A stretch of 58,164 nucleotides of DNA. It comes from CAJAQL01 sp964442965 (GTDB lineage: Bacteria; Patescibacteriota; Minisyncoccia; UBA6257; 2-01-FULL-56-20). The stretch is taken from contig CAYUBE010000003.1 in NCBI GenBank assembly GCA_964442965.1, positions 1-58,164 on the forward strand. The letters run 5' to 3'. The number at the start of each line of letters is the position of its first letter. Position 1 is the first letter of the stretch. Under the pieces are notes generated by a model that worked only from the letters and a program-made list of their open reading frames with translations, made no database searches and was not told the DNA's origin. The translations under genes and the position numbers were made by a program. Below are positions 1-9,011 of this stretch, in pieces.

Positions 1-144
1 GTCGAGTACCATTACAAGAACCAGAAAGTGTCACCGATGTACCCTTCCAGTACAAAACTTTGACAAAAGGTATGAAAATGTGCTAATCTCTCCTTAGAAG
101 GTTTTGTGTAGCTTATTTATTTAACAACTTAATATGGAGTAGTA

Positions 145-1365
145 ATGAAAAAATATCTATTTTTTCTTGCATTTTGTACGTTGGCATTAAATTTAAATGA
201 AATTAATGCGCAATGGATACAAACTACGGGGCCGAAGTACGGCTACGTAGAATCTATCGTCGCAACCGGTGGGAACATATTTGCCGGTACTTGGAACGGC
301 GGCTTGTTCTTTTCTACTGACAACGGCACAAGCTGGACTCGAACCAGCTTGAATCAAGGGTCTCCAATAATGACCCTCGCCGTCGACGACAGCGGGAAAA
401 TCTTCGCCGGAACATGGAGCGGTGAGGTGTTTGTTTCTGCTAATGGAGGGACTAACTGGTCGCTAACCAGCCTGGCGTCCCCTTCCCCTGTTATGACGCT
501 CCTCGTAGTGAATGGCGGAAGTATCTTTGCCGGGACTTACAATGATGGCATATTTATTTCTTCCAACAGCGGCGCAAGCTGGAACCAAGTTAATACGGGA
601 TTGACGAGAACGTCGGTCCTGTCGCTGGTCACCAGCAATGGAAATCTATTCGCCGGTACCAACGGTGCTGGGGTTTTTCTTTCCACGAATAGCGGCGCAA
701 GCTGGACTCAAACGAATCTGACTTGTTCAGCGCCAATCATGGCTCTTGCCGTAAGCGGTGGGAATATCTTTGCCGGTACCAACGGTGCTGGGGTTTTTCT
801 TTCCACGAATAGCGGCGGATACTGGACAACCATCAACAATGGACTGACCAATAACGAGGTCTGGTCTATCGCCATCACCGGGAACAATATCTTTGCCGGA
901 ACGAACGGTAGCGGCGTGTTCCTATCTACCAACGATGGAACAAGCTGGGCGCCGGTTAATAGGGGGCTGACAGATTATTATCTCGACGCACTCTGCGTTG
1001 ACGGTGATAATATCTTTGCCGGAACCTACGATAGCGACGCCCTTTGGAAGCGGCCTCTATCGGAAATGATCACCGGTGTCGAGGATAACCGGAAAATTCC
1101 GATCAGTTTTGAGCTCAAGCAGAATTATCCGAATCCGTTCAATCCGAGTACCATCATCACCTACTCAATTTCGACTGCCTCGAAAGTCACCTTGGATGTC
1201 TACGATATCCTCGGTCAGAAAATGGCGGCACTCATTAATGAACAAGAAGTCGCAGGAAACCACACCGCAGTTTTCGATGGTTCCAGACTTGCGAGCGGTA
1301 TTTATTTTTACCGACTGCAAGCCGGAAGTTTTACGAGAACTTTAAAAATGATTCTCGTAAAATAA
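145..1365 (+). CDS. Secreted beta-propeller protein with type IX sorting domain
   Basis: The 406-residue product has a signal peptide (residues 1-22, ending NAQ). Then come about seven ~40-residue repeats with a GGNIFAGTNGAGVFLSTN-like core followed by SW, typical of sortilin/Ycf48-like beta-propeller blades. The C-terminus from about residue 325 has the NYPNPFNPST, ASGIYFYRL and KMILVK signatures of the type IX (Por) C-terminal sorting domain known from Bacteroidota and Ignavibacteria. A GGAG Shine-Dalgarno lies 6 nt before ATG 145, and a TTGACA (60-65) with TAATCT (84-89) makes a plausible promoter. Type IX secretion is not expected in a CPR bacterium, and nothing else in the window belongs to that pathway. 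The family call is confident; whether the gene belongs to this genome is not. Confidence 0.85.
   Translation: MKKYLFFLAFCTLALNLNEINAQWIQTTGPKYGYVESIVATGGNIFAGTWNGGLFFSTDNGTSWTRTSLNQGSPIMTLAVDDSGKIFAGTWSGEVFVSANGGTNWSLTSLASPSPVMTLLVVNGGSIFAGTYNDGIFISSNSGASWNQVNTGLTRTSVLSLVTSNGNLFAGTNGAGVFLSTNSGASWTQTNLTCSAPIMALAVSGGNIFAGTNGAGVFLSTNSGGYWTTINNGLTNNEVWSIAITGNNIFAGTNGSGVFLSTNDGTSWAPVNRGLTDYYLDALCVDGDNIFAGTYDSDALWKRPLSEMITGVEDNRKIPISFELKQNYPNPFNPSTIITYSISTASKVTLDVYDILGQKMAALINEQEVAGNHTAVFDGSRLASGIYFYRLQAGSFTRTLKMILVK
652..817 (+). repeat. Exact 46-bp intragenic repeat between propeller blades
   Basis: Positions 652-697 and 772-817 are identical over 46 bp and exactly 120 bp apart, one 40-residue blade. 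The other blades are diverged, so this pair was recently duplicated or converted. Confidence 0.85.
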
Positions 1366-1420
1366 TTTTTCCTTCCTCCAGACTCCTACGTGGGTTCCCA
1401 CAGTACGCTTACTTACCCCC

Positions 1421-1455
1421 CACCTATTCTGTCGCCCGACGGAGTAGGTGTTTTT
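1421..1455 (+). terminator. Intrinsic terminator of the type IX protein gene
   Basis: CACCTATTC (1421-1429) pairs with GAGTAGGTG (1442-1450), enclosing an inner GTCG/CGAC pairing, and is followed by TTTTT. It closes the transcription unit that starts near position 90. The distance from the stop codon is about 55 nt. Confidence 0.75.
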
Positions 1456-1493
1456 ATTTCATCTTGGGCAAATACAAATCGTTGTCCTGATGC

Positions 1494-4472
1494 TTACAAC
1501 ATCAACCTGCGTAGATCGCAATAAGCACAATCTTTGGCATGGGGGATGTTATTCCAGAACGCAAGATCTTTTATTTCTTTTGCAACCTGGCCGATCTGCA
1601 CCTCGAGCATTTTTGTTTCGCCGGATGAAATATCGAATGCTTCGCGATGGAATGTTCCGCGCGCATCCGGCTCGATAAAATCGATGATTCCCTTCTTCAT
1701 TTCGTGTATCCCCTGCTTCGCAAGCAAAAGTTTATAGAAAGTGATCTGACGTTTATAATTCCCGTCGGCATTTTTGGTGCCGCCCTCCAGCTCGTTGCGC
1801 GTTTTTGGATGCCCAGTCTTATAATCGAGCACCGTGACCCGATCCGATTCTAGTTCGAACATGATGCGATCAAGCATGCCGTTTATTTTTACACCGTCCG
1901 TTTCTACGCCATCGATTCTGACCTCGTTCTTTCCTTTCTCCGTACCCCACGTTTCACGATACTGATCGTAATATGCCGCAAGCGCTTTCCTTCCCTTCGT
2001 GAGCGCTTCTTCGTATTCATCTTCCGTTATCGGCGAGCGGAACAATGCATCTTCAAAGCGCCGAATGAAATATTCTTTTCCCTTATCCTCTCCTTCATCC
2101 CACGCATCGAAATAAGCGCGTAAGGCAGCGTGCACCGCCGTGCCGAACGCCAAATTCTTGTTCGGCGCTTCGGGGATGCGGATCAGATTGCGATAGAAAT
2201 ACTGCCACGGACACGCCAGGTAATTGTTGAGTGCGGTCGGCGACAAGCCCTGCTCTTCAAAAAGCGCGTTCAGAAATTCCTTGTCATGGAGCTCCGGCTT
2301 TTTTTCCGGCGGCGGAGCGAATTCGAGATCGCGGTGGGCCGCAAAAAATTCTTCAAAAGCTTCCGTTGCCGGACGCGCGAGGGCCTCAACGCCAAGATCG
2401 CTTACGAATTTCGTCGGCAGCTGTTCACGGCCGTCGCGGCCGGTGCGGGACGCCGTTATCCATAATTCCCGCTTCGCGCGCGTGAGCGCAACGTAGAAAA
2501 CATTCCGTTCGTCGGCATCATCTTCTGTTTCCTCGCCACCGTCATTTTCAACATTCCCGTCTTGATACACGGACATCGGGAGCCTGATCTCGTCGCGATG
2601 GAAACGATCACCCCATTTTTTTGCCACGGCATTCACGACGAACACTACGTCGAACTCCTGGCCCTTCGCGCGATGCGCGGTCATGAGCCGCACCCGTCCC
2701 CGTCCCGCCACGGCAGGACTCTTTACCGCAACACCGTGCCGTTCCATGAGATCGAGATAATCGAAAAATTCCCCGAGCGTATAATTCTTTTGACGTTCAA
2801 TGAAGGATTTGAGAATATCGAATATCGCGTGGAGTTTTGCGAGTTTTTCCATGGCGTCCGATCCGCGGAGGATGGCTGCGAGAAATCCCGATTCACGCAC
2901 CATATTTTCGAAGGCCGCCGCGGCACCGCGATTTTCGGCGTCGCGCTTCCATTTCGAAAGATGGTCAAAGAGCATCGCGCCGGCATCAACATTTTCCACG
3001 CCGGATTTTTCAATAAGCGTGCGTGAACGTAAAATATCATAAAGATTTTTCCGTTCGCGGCGCGCGAATGCGAATAGTTTATAAGCGTCGATCGGCGGAA
3101 TGCCGAGAAAATCAACGTGAAGCGCGGCGGCGAGCTCCGGCTCGCGCCCGAAGTGTTCGACGGCGTGCAATAGAATGATCAGCTTGCGGATATCCTCGTC
3201 GCCCAGCGCATCGCGGTCCGACTCGATCACGAATGGAACGTGCCCGTACTCAAGCGCGCGCGCAAAAGGCTCTGCGTCGCGATTATCGCGATACAGCACG
3301 GCGATATCCTCCGGCTTCGTCTTCTTTTTTTCGATGAATTCCTTTACCTTTGAAGCGACGAAAAAATATTCGGCGTCAGACGAAGACAACTCTACAAATT
3401 GTGCGAACTTTTCTTCATGGCCGGCATTCGCGGTAAGACGCTCCGCGCGCGGCGAAACCTCATGCGCGGCATCGAGGATCGCCTGCGTTGATCGATAATT
3501 TCCCGTGAGCGGGATGACCACTCCCTGCGGATATTTTTTTTCAAAATAGCGGAAATTCTCGAGCGAGGCGCCCTGAAAGCGGTAGATCGCCTGTTTCTCG
3601 TCGCCGACCGCGAAGAGGTTGGGATTTTCCCGCGCGCCCGCGATCTTCAGAATGATCGCGTTCTGCGCGCTGTTCGTATCCTGATGCTCGTCGACCAGAA
3701 AATAATCGTAGGTATCCTGCAAAACACGGCACATGTCTTCATGGGTATTGAGCGCGACCTGAACCGCCATGATCATGTCGTCGTAATCGTACTGATGTTT
3801 CTCACGCATCTTCTTTTCGTATGCGTCGTACGCGATCGCGAGCTCTCCGTTCCGCGCGATGCGGCGTTCCATCGGCAGATATTTCGTTTTCATCTTTCCT
3901 TCGTACTTCCCTGAAGCATTCGTAAGATCCGGGATCGCGAGAAAACGTCGCCGTTCATCCTCCGCAAGCGCCGTGAATTTTTCCGGCGACACGCCTTGCT
4001 TCTTGATCTCACCCAAGGCGCGCAGGATCGATTTCAAATAATGATAACGGTCCCCGAAGGGACGCAGGATGTCCGACGGCAACCCGTCGATCACTTTCTC
4101 CATAACCCGCACCTGATCGATCTCTGCAACCGGCGTGCCATACGCGATCTCCGGAAAATAATCAGGGTAATCGCTGATGATGCCATTGGCAAAACCATGA
4201 AATGTGGAAATCTGGACGCGATAGGCATCGCGGCCGACAAGTTCCGCAAGCCGCCGCCGCATCGTGGCCGCACCGGATTCCGTAAACGTAAGCGCCAAGA
4301 TCCTCTCCGGCGGTGTCTTCGTTTTTTTCAAAATGTTCGCGATGCGCAACGTGAGCACCTCGGTCTTGCCCGTGCCGGGACCCGCGACGACCATGACCGG
4401 CCCCTCAATCGTATCAACCGCCCGCCGTTGCGCATCATTCAGCCGTGCATATGCCGCTTTGAAATCCGTCAT
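1494..4472 (-). CDS. UvrD/AddA-like superfamily 1 helicase with RecB-type nuclease domain
   Basis: The 992-residue protein carries the SF1 helicase motifs: Walker A GPGTGKT (31-37), VDEHQDTN, GDEKQAIYRFQGA and LTAHRAKGQEFDVVFV. The last ~220 residues form a PD-(D/E)XK nuclease of the RecB/AddB family (FGTAVHAAL, LDRI, VLDYKTG, QITFYKLL). Such proteins resect double-strand breaks. An AddB-type iron-sulfur cluster is suggested by ACPWQYFY and CAYC, but the fourth cysteine expected six residues later is absent: the protein ends DLRRLML. That abrupt end lies next to the foreign-looking first 1.46 kb, so the true C-terminus may be missing. TATAAT (4479-4484) ends 6 nt before the ATG with no Shine-Dalgarno, suggesting a leaderless transcript. 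Confidence 0.9.
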   Translation of the reverse strand: MTDFKAAYARLNDAQRRAVDTIEGPVMVVAGPGTGKTEVLTLRIANILKKTKTPPERILALTFTESGAATMRRRLAELVGRDAYRVQISTFHGFANGIISDYPDYFPEIAYGTPVAEIDQVRVMEKVIDGLPSDILRPFGDRYHYLKSILRALGEIKKQGVSPEKFTALAEDERRRFLAIPDLTNASGKYEGKMKTKYLPMERRIARNGELAIAYDAYEKKMREKHQYDYDDMIMAVQVALNTHEDMCRVLQDTYDYFLVDEHQDTNSAQNAIILKIAGARENPNLFAVGDEKQAIYRFQGASLENFRYFEKKYPQGVVIPLTGNYRSTQAILDAAHEVSPRAERLTANAGHEEKFAQFVELSSSDAEYFFVASKVKEFIEKKKTKPEDIAVLYRDNRDAEPFARALEYGHVPFVIESDRDALGDEDIRKLIILLHAVEHFGREPELAAALHVDFLGIPPIDAYKLFAFARRERKNLYDILRSRTLIEKSGVENVDAGAMLFDHLSKWKRDAENRGAAAAFENMVRESGFLAAILRGSDAMEKLAKLHAIFDILKSFIERQKNYTLGEFFDYLDLMERHGVAVKSPAVAGRGRVRLMTAHRAKGQEFDVVFVVNAVAKKWGDRFHRDEIRLPMSVYQDGNVENDGGEETEDDADERNVFYVALTRAKRELWITASRTGRDGREQLPTKFVSDLGVEALARPATEAFEEFFAAHRDLEFAPPPEKKPELHDKEFLNALFEEQGLSPTALNNYLACPWQYFYRNLIRIPEAPNKNLAFGTAVHAALRAYFDAWDEGEDKGKEYFIRRFEDALFRSPITEDEYEEALTKGRKALAAYYDQYRETWGTEKGKNEVRIDGVETDGVKINGMLDRIMFELESDRVTVLDYKTGHPKTRNELEGGTKNADGNYKRQITFYKLLLAKQGIHEMKKGIIDFIEPDARGTFHREAFDISSGETKMLEVQIGQVAKEIKDLAFWNNIPHAKDCAYCDLRRLML

Positions 4473-4565
4473 AAGGGCATTATAACGCCCCGTCCGCGGG
4501 ACGTCACATTTCCACGTTCGGAGTCGAAATCCGAACAGATATTCTTGTTCGACGTTCGACTCCGA

Positions 4566-4985
4566 TTATCCTTCCATTCCGCACAGAACAAGTTCTCCGA
4601 AAATGATGCAGGCAATGAGGTCGAGTATGAGCGGGCCAGCCGCAGAGAACGCGGCGAGAGGTGCGGTCACGGCATAAAAAACGATGATACCGCCCGCAAT
4701 GCTGGCGGCAACGCCAAGCCATAGATCAAGCGAAAAGCGCCGGCACAGCACGTAGACAACGAGCGGCACGAGAACAAACATCAGCATCGCAAGATTAAAC
4801 GAGGGCCATAAATTCAGCAAGAAGATGCCGAAGATGATGAACGCGGCGAGTTCCCAAAATTCAAAAAGGAAGGCGAAAACGATAAGCGCGGTAAGCACAA
4901 AATCACCGTGGATGCCGCCTGGCGCGAGCCAGAGCTGCAGCATAACGGCGAGAATAAAAACGAGGATAGCGGAAAGATATTTCAT
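4566..4985 (-). CDS. mreD: MreD-like rod-shape membrane protein
   Basis: A very hydrophobic protein of about 139 residues with four to five membrane segments, directly downstream of mreB and mreC on the same strand. Position, size and topology fit MreD of the elongasome, which couples MreB filaments to cell-wall synthesis; sequence motifs are weak, so the call leans on context. The start used is MKYLSAILVF at 4985. An upstream ATG at 5012 would add nine residues encoded by an intergenic GATTC-type repeat and is less likely. Confidence 0.65.
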   Translation of the reverse strand: MKYLSAILVFILAVMLQLWLAPGGIHGDFVLTALIVFAFLFEFWELAAFIIFGIFLLNLWPSFNLAMLMFVLVPLVVYVLCRRFSLDLWLGVAASIAGGIIVFYAVTAPLAAFSAAGPLILDLIACIIFGELVLCGMEG

Positions 4986-5005
4986 GAAAAGTAAAAAGGA
5001 TTCGC

Positions 5006-5060
5006 GAATCATGATTCAAGATTTAAGAATAATTTCTTCTTGAATCCTGATTCTTGAATC
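5006..5060. repeat. GATTC-type repeat, copy flanking mreC (3' side)
   Basis: This 55-bp stretch made of GAATC/GATTC words differs at one position from 5754-5808. The two copies bracket mreC, 748 bp apart, and this one contains the mreC stop codon. Confidence 0.85.
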
Positions 5061-5730
5061 ATTGCCTTATGATCTCCACGGCCTGAACCGTTCCTACGTC
5101 GTACGGCAGCAAGAGCGATGCTGTTTTGAAAAGATTATTCGGCGCCAGTGCGACACTCGCAATTTTTCCGATGGGCGTCGCGTAGGGCGCCGGAGAACCC
5201 GCACTATAAACAATATCATTCGCCGAGACGCTTGCCGTTTTTGCGATGGACTGAAGCATAGGATACGATCCACCCGCAAGCAAGGCATCATATCCTGCCT
5301 GTCCGATTCGGACCGGCAGCCTGAAATTCGGGTCGAAAATGGTCTGCACGACCGAGCTGTGCGCCGAGGATTCTGCCACAACGCCCAAAAGATTCCCTTC
5401 GAATAGAACGGCGTCATTGCCAGCGATCCCCTCGTCGACTCCCGCATTTATCGTCATCTCGCCTTTAAAATTGAAGGGGTATTCGGAATAGACCATCGCT
5501 CGCACCGTATCCGGCGTCGAACTCGGCAGTTCGTTCGCAACCACTGTCAGTTTTGCAAGCTGGGCCGCGAGCAACCCATTTTCCGTCGCGAGCTGTTCGG
5601 CGTCACTGGGAACCGTCGTCTGGGGCCCCAAAAGTTCACGCATGTGAATGCCAACGGACGGCATGAAAAAAATAAAGAACAAGAGAAGGACGATAACGAT
5701 AGCGAGAAACCAAGATTGGTTATGTTTCAT
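5059..5730 (-). CDS. mreC: MreC-like rod-shape protein
   Basis: The 223-residue protein has one N-terminal membrane helix (about residues 8-27), a short coiled region (AEQLATENGLLAAQLAKL) and a beta-rich extracytoplasmic part. That part includes VDEGIAGNDAVLFEGNLLGV, SVVQTIFDPNFRLPVRIG and ASVALAPNNLFKTASLLLP, which match the MreC core. It scaffolds PBPs to MreB. At 223 residues it is shorter than the usual 270-350. It lies 95 nt after mreB, with a GATTC-type repeat on each side. No promoter-like hexamer sits at the start, so it is probably co-transcribed with mreB. Confidence 0.85.
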   Translation of the reverse strand: MKHNQSWFLAIVIVLLLFFIFFMPSVGIHMRELLGPQTTVPSDAEQLATENGLLAAQLAKLTVVANELPSSTPDTVRAMVYSEYPFNFKGEMTINAGVDEGIAGNDAVLFEGNLLGVVAESSAHSSVVQTIFDPNFRLPVRIGQAGYDALLAGGSYPMLQSIAKTASVSANDIVYSAGSPAPYATPIGKIASVALAPNNLFKTASLLLPYDVGTVQAVEIIRQ

Positions 5731-5753
5731 GATTTAAAAAGCACCTGATTAAT

Positions 5754-5808
5754 GAATCATGATTCAAGATTTAAAAATAATTTCTTCTTGAATCCTGATT
5801 CTTGAATC
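5754..5808. repeat. GATTC-type repeat, copy between mreB and mreC
   Basis: Partner of 5006-5060 with one mismatch in 55 bp. The near identity implies recent duplication or conversion. Confidence 0.85.
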
Positions 5809-5825
5809 TCGAATCTCTCTGGCGA

Positions 5826-6869
5826 TTATAATGTTATCGAGAGCGGCTTCAGGGGATTATCCAAAAATTCGCGGTGCGACTCGAAGTCATCGATCATTTG
5901 CCCGAGGCCGCGGATAACGCAGGCCAAGGGATCGTTTGCGATCGTGACTTCGACGCCCGTTTCCCGTTCAATGAGGTCGCCAAAACCCCGAAGTAATGCT
6001 CCACCGCCGCAGAGCACAATGCCGTGCCGAAGAATATCACCGGCGAGCTCCGGCGGCGTCGCCTCGATCGTTTCGTGAATGGTGTCCGTGATAGACCGCA
6101 ACGATTTTGATAACGCCGCGCGTGCATGCGTATTCTTGACTGAAATCTCGCGCGGCAGACCGGTCGCCATATCGCGGCCGCGGACAGGAACCTCGAGGCG
6201 TTCATCAAGCGGTATGGCAGAACCGACCGCAATTTTCGTAAATTCCGCCGTTGACTCACCGATCGAAAGCTGGAATTCGTCGCGGATGAATCGCATGATG
6301 TCGTCGTTAAAACGGTCGCCGGCGATCTTCAAAGTCCGTGAAACAACCGTACCCCCCATCGAGATCACGGCGATATCCGTCGTGCCGCCACCGATGTCCA
6401 CGATCAAATTTGCCTCAGGAACCGTTATGGGAAGTCCCGCGCCAAGTGCGGCCGCCACCGGCGATTCCACGAGATACACCTTTGAACATCCCGCGCCAAG
6501 TGCGGCATCCTCAACAGATTTCCGCTCCACTTCGGTCAGATTATCGGGGATGGCGAGAATTGCCCGTCGGTACGAGGTGAAAGAACCCGTCTTTCCGCGA
6601 TTCAAAAGATGACGCAGCATTTCTTCGGTCATTTCAAAATCGGAGATCACACCGTTTACGAGCGGCCGGACGACGTTAATGTGCGCGGGAGTCCTCCCGA
6701 GCATTTTCTTCGCTTCGTCGCCGACGGCGAGAATCCGGTTCGTTTTCGTGTTCATTGCGGCGACCGATGGCTCATTCACGACAATCCCCTGCCCTTTGAT
6801 ATAAATGAGGGAATTCGCCGTTCCCAAGTCGATGCCGATATCCTTAAAAAGAGAATCAAAAAGCGCCAT
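5826..6869 (-). CDS. mreB: Rod-shape determining protein MreB
   Basis: Actin-fold ATPase that polymerises at the membrane and directs lateral wall synthesis. The motifs present are DIGIDLGTANSLIY (phosphate 1), NLIVDIGGGTTDIAVI (phosphate 2) and LCGGGALLRG (adenosine). The start is the ATG at 6869 (MALFDSLFKDIGIDLG), giving 347 residues, the normal family length. The frame stays open upstream but that stretch runs into the neighbouring phosphodiesterase gene and has no MreB similarity. First gene of an mreB-mreC-mreD cluster. I see no Shine-Dalgarno. Confidence 0.96.
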   Translation of the reverse strand: MALFDSLFKDIGIDLGTANSLIYIKGQGIVVNEPSVAAMNTKTNRILAVGDEAKKMLGRTPAHINVVRPLVNGVISDFEMTEEMLRHLLNRGKTGSFTSYRRAILAIPDNLTEVERKSVEDAALGAGCSKVYLVESPVAAALGAGLPITVPEANLIVDIGGGTTDIAVISMGGTVVSRTLKIAGDRFNDDIMRFIRDEFQLSIGESTAEFTKIAVGSAIPLDERLEVPVRGRDMATGLPREISVKNTHARAALSKSLRSITDTIHETIEATPPELAGDILRHGIVLCGGGALLRGFGDLIERETGVEVTIANDPLACVIRGLGQMIDDFESHREFLDNPLKPLSITL

Positions 6870-6939
6870 GATTTTTATGCTCACATAATACGTCAATTTG
6901 TCGTTCTCGCGCAAGCGGGAATCGAGAACAATCGTTTCT

Positions 6940-7692
6940 TTATATTTCAATCGTAACCAAAACTGGCAGATGGTCTGAACCTTTTGAATCGCCAACTTGG
7001 AATCCATTTATCCCTAAATCTTCACTGGCAAAAATATAATCGAACTTATAGGCAACACCTATGAAAGGACAGACCCCGCAGCCCTCAGGATAGACACTCC
7101 ATGTCGGTGTAGCAGAACCTTGTTCACTGTCCCGTAAAAACTCATTTGCTTTTTGCACGGCATAACCATTGGGTACAGTATTAAAATCGCCCGCTACGAT
7201 AGTCTTCTCTTTCGGTAACAATGTCATAAGTTTATCAGCTTGCCCTTGGTGCATGGCAACAACTTCTGGTTCGTTATCGTCGCTGACATGGAGATGTTTG
7301 AGGTGAATGCTGAAAACATGAAGCAGAAAATCGTCCACCAGCACATCGGCTGATATCGCCACGCGGCTTTCACCCGAGGAAAGCTCATGTGCCTGACTTG
7401 AAACGATTTTATGTTTAGTGAGAATCGCATTACCAAACATATAAGTTTCTTCCTTTTCTTTTACTGGCCCAGTCCACTTTGAAGATATCGGCATCGTAAG
7501 TGCAACTGCGGGGGAAATAGAAGAAATTTCATATCCTAGTCGTTGCGCGATCGTTAAAGCCGTGTTGCCGTTCCCCTCTCGTATAACTTCCTGTAAAGCG
7601 ATGATATCCGCATCGGCAGACTTCAAAAAATCAATTACATCGTCAATATGCCGACCGCCCCATATGTTCCATGAGAGAAGTTTTAACTGCAT
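6940..7692 (-). CDS. Endonuclease/exonuclease/phosphatase family protein
   Basis: The 250-residue protein has the EEP metal-dependent phosphodiesterase motifs in order: LLSWNIWGG (Asn), IIALQEV (catalytic Glu), VAGDFNTVP (Asp/Asn) and SDHLPVLV (Asp-His). Members cleave phosphodiester bonds in DNA, RNA or inositol phosphates; the substrate cannot be told from sequence. There is no signal peptide. It starts 20 nt after the end of proS and is probably in the same transcript. Confidence 0.85.
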   Translation of the reverse strand: MQLKLLSWNIWGGRHIDDVIDFLKSADADIIALQEVIREGNGNTALTIAQRLGYEISSISPAVALTMPISSKWTGPVKEKEETYMFGNAILTKHKIVSSQAHELSSGESRVAISADVLVDDFLLHVFSIHLKHLHVSDDNEPEVVAMHQGQADKLMTLLPKEKTIVAGDFNTVPNGYAVQKANEFLRDSEQGSATPTWSVYPEGCGVCPFIGVAYKFDYIFASEDLGINGFQVGDSKGSDHLPVLVTIEI

Positions 7693-7711
7693 ATTTTCTT
7701 ATTGATAAGAT

Positions 7712-8947
7712 TTATGCTGTCGGAGACATTAAGCGAGAAATCGCTTCTTGAATATCTACCACTTCCGCTTTTTCTTCGTTCCGGCGCTTGAGTTCAACTT
7801 TCCCTTCGCCAACCTTAGGACTCACGACGAAGCGCCACGGGATACCGATAAGATCGGCTTCCGCAAATTTTTCTCCCGCGCTCATATCGCGGTCATCGTA
7901 GAGAACCTCGATGCCAGCTTTCTGTAACTTTTCGTAGATCGGCAGGGCGTCGGCACCGCCGAGCGACAAAAGATGTGCATGGAATGGTGCCGCACTTTCC
8001 GGCCACACAATTCCCTTTTCATCGTTATACTTTTCAACGATCACGCCCATCAAACGCGAAATGCCGATACCGTAACAACCCATGATGGGATACTGTTTTT
8101 TGCCGTCGCGATCTGTGAAGCCCATATCGAAATTCTTTCCATACTTCTGGCCGAGATCAAAAACATTGCCCACTTCCGACGCGCGCGCTTTCGCAAGTTT
8201 CGCTTTTCCGCAATGCGGGCACGGATCGCCTTCGTTCTGTTTTGCGATCTCCACATTCACGCAAAAATCGCACGCGTCGCAGTATAAAATATCGTCCTCG
8301 CCCGCATCGGTGAGCACCATGAACTCATACGAGATCTTTTCCGTAAAAGCGCCGCCGGACGCTTCGGTTGCTTTTGCCGTGAGTCCCAGTCGTTCATACA
8401 CTTTGAAATATGCCTTTTTTGCCACGGCATAGAAACGATCAAAATCTTCCTGTGTTTCGTGAAAGCTGTACATATCCTTCATCAAAAATTCCACGCCGCG
8501 GAGCAAGCCTGATTTTGAACGCAGCTCGTCGCGAAATTTCCAATTGATCTGATAAACCGCCTTCGGCAGATCACGGTAAGTCGTCACGTATTTCATGACC
8601 AAAGGCGTTACTACTTCCTCCTCGCTTTGGCCCATCGCATATTCTTTCTCGGTACGGCTTTTTAGTTTGAAGAGCACATCAATGCTATCCCAGCCACCGG
8701 TCGTCTTCCAGATGCTCTTCGGATGGAGCATCGCCATCGAGACCTCTTCGCCGCCGATCGCATCCATTTCCTCGCGAACGATGTTTTCGATCTTTCTGAG
8801 AACTCGCAAACCGAGCGGCAGGTAACTATAAGCACCTGCCATCAATTTCGAAACAAAACCGGCCCGCGTGAGAAGCTGGGCATTCACCGTCGCCTCATCC
8901 TTTGGCGCGTTCCGTTCTATCTTTGTAAAAAGTTTAGATTGCAACAT
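7712..8947 (-). CDS. proS: Prolyl-tRNA synthetase lacking the editing insert
   Basis: Class II synthetase charging tRNA-Pro. Motif 2 is in NWKFRDELRSKSGLLRGVEF and motif 3 in GCYGIGISRLMGVIVE; the anticodon-binding domain fills the last ~110 residues. At 411 residues it is ~160 shorter than standard bacterial ProS because the YbaK-like INS editing domain between motifs 2 and 3 is replaced by a short Cys-rich linker (YCDACDFC, CPHCGK) that resembles a zinc ribbon. Loss of this domain should remove hydrolysis of mischarged Ala-tRNA-Pro unless a separate YbaK/ProX protein exists elsewhere. TAGTAT lies 9 nt before the ATG. Confidence 0.95.
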   Translation of the reverse strand: MLQSKLFTKIERNAPKDEATVNAQLLTRAGFVSKLMAGAYSYLPLGLRVLRKIENIVREEMDAIGGEEVSMAMLHPKSIWKTTGGWDSIDVLFKLKSRTEKEYAMGQSEEEVVTPLVMKYVTTYRDLPKAVYQINWKFRDELRSKSGLLRGVEFLMKDMYSFHETQEDFDRFYAVAKKAYFKVYERLGLTAKATEASGGAFTEKISYEFMVLTDAGEDDILYCDACDFCVNVEIAKQNEGDPCPHCGKAKLAKARASEVGNVFDLGQKYGKNFDMGFTDRDGKKQYPIMGCYGIGISRLMGVIVEKYNDEKGIVWPESAAPFHAHLLSLGGADALPIYEKLQKAGIEVLYDDRDMSAGEKFAEADLIGIPWRFVVSPKVGEGKVELKRRNEEKAEVVDIQEAISRLMSPTA

Positions 8948-9011
8948 TGCGTCTTCATACTAACAGAAAAAATCACAAAGAAAAAGTATTCCTGCATTAT
9001 CAACATTGAAA

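Noticed and set aside
3996..4724. Long plus-strand frame (242 codons) across the helicase gene start
   Set aside because: Opposite-strand shadow of a clear SF1 helicase; Arg-rich composition and no start signals.
5826..7007. Longer MreB starting at 7007
   Set aside because: The additional 46 residues overlap the neighbouring gene and lack MreB similarity; ATG 6869 gives the normal length.
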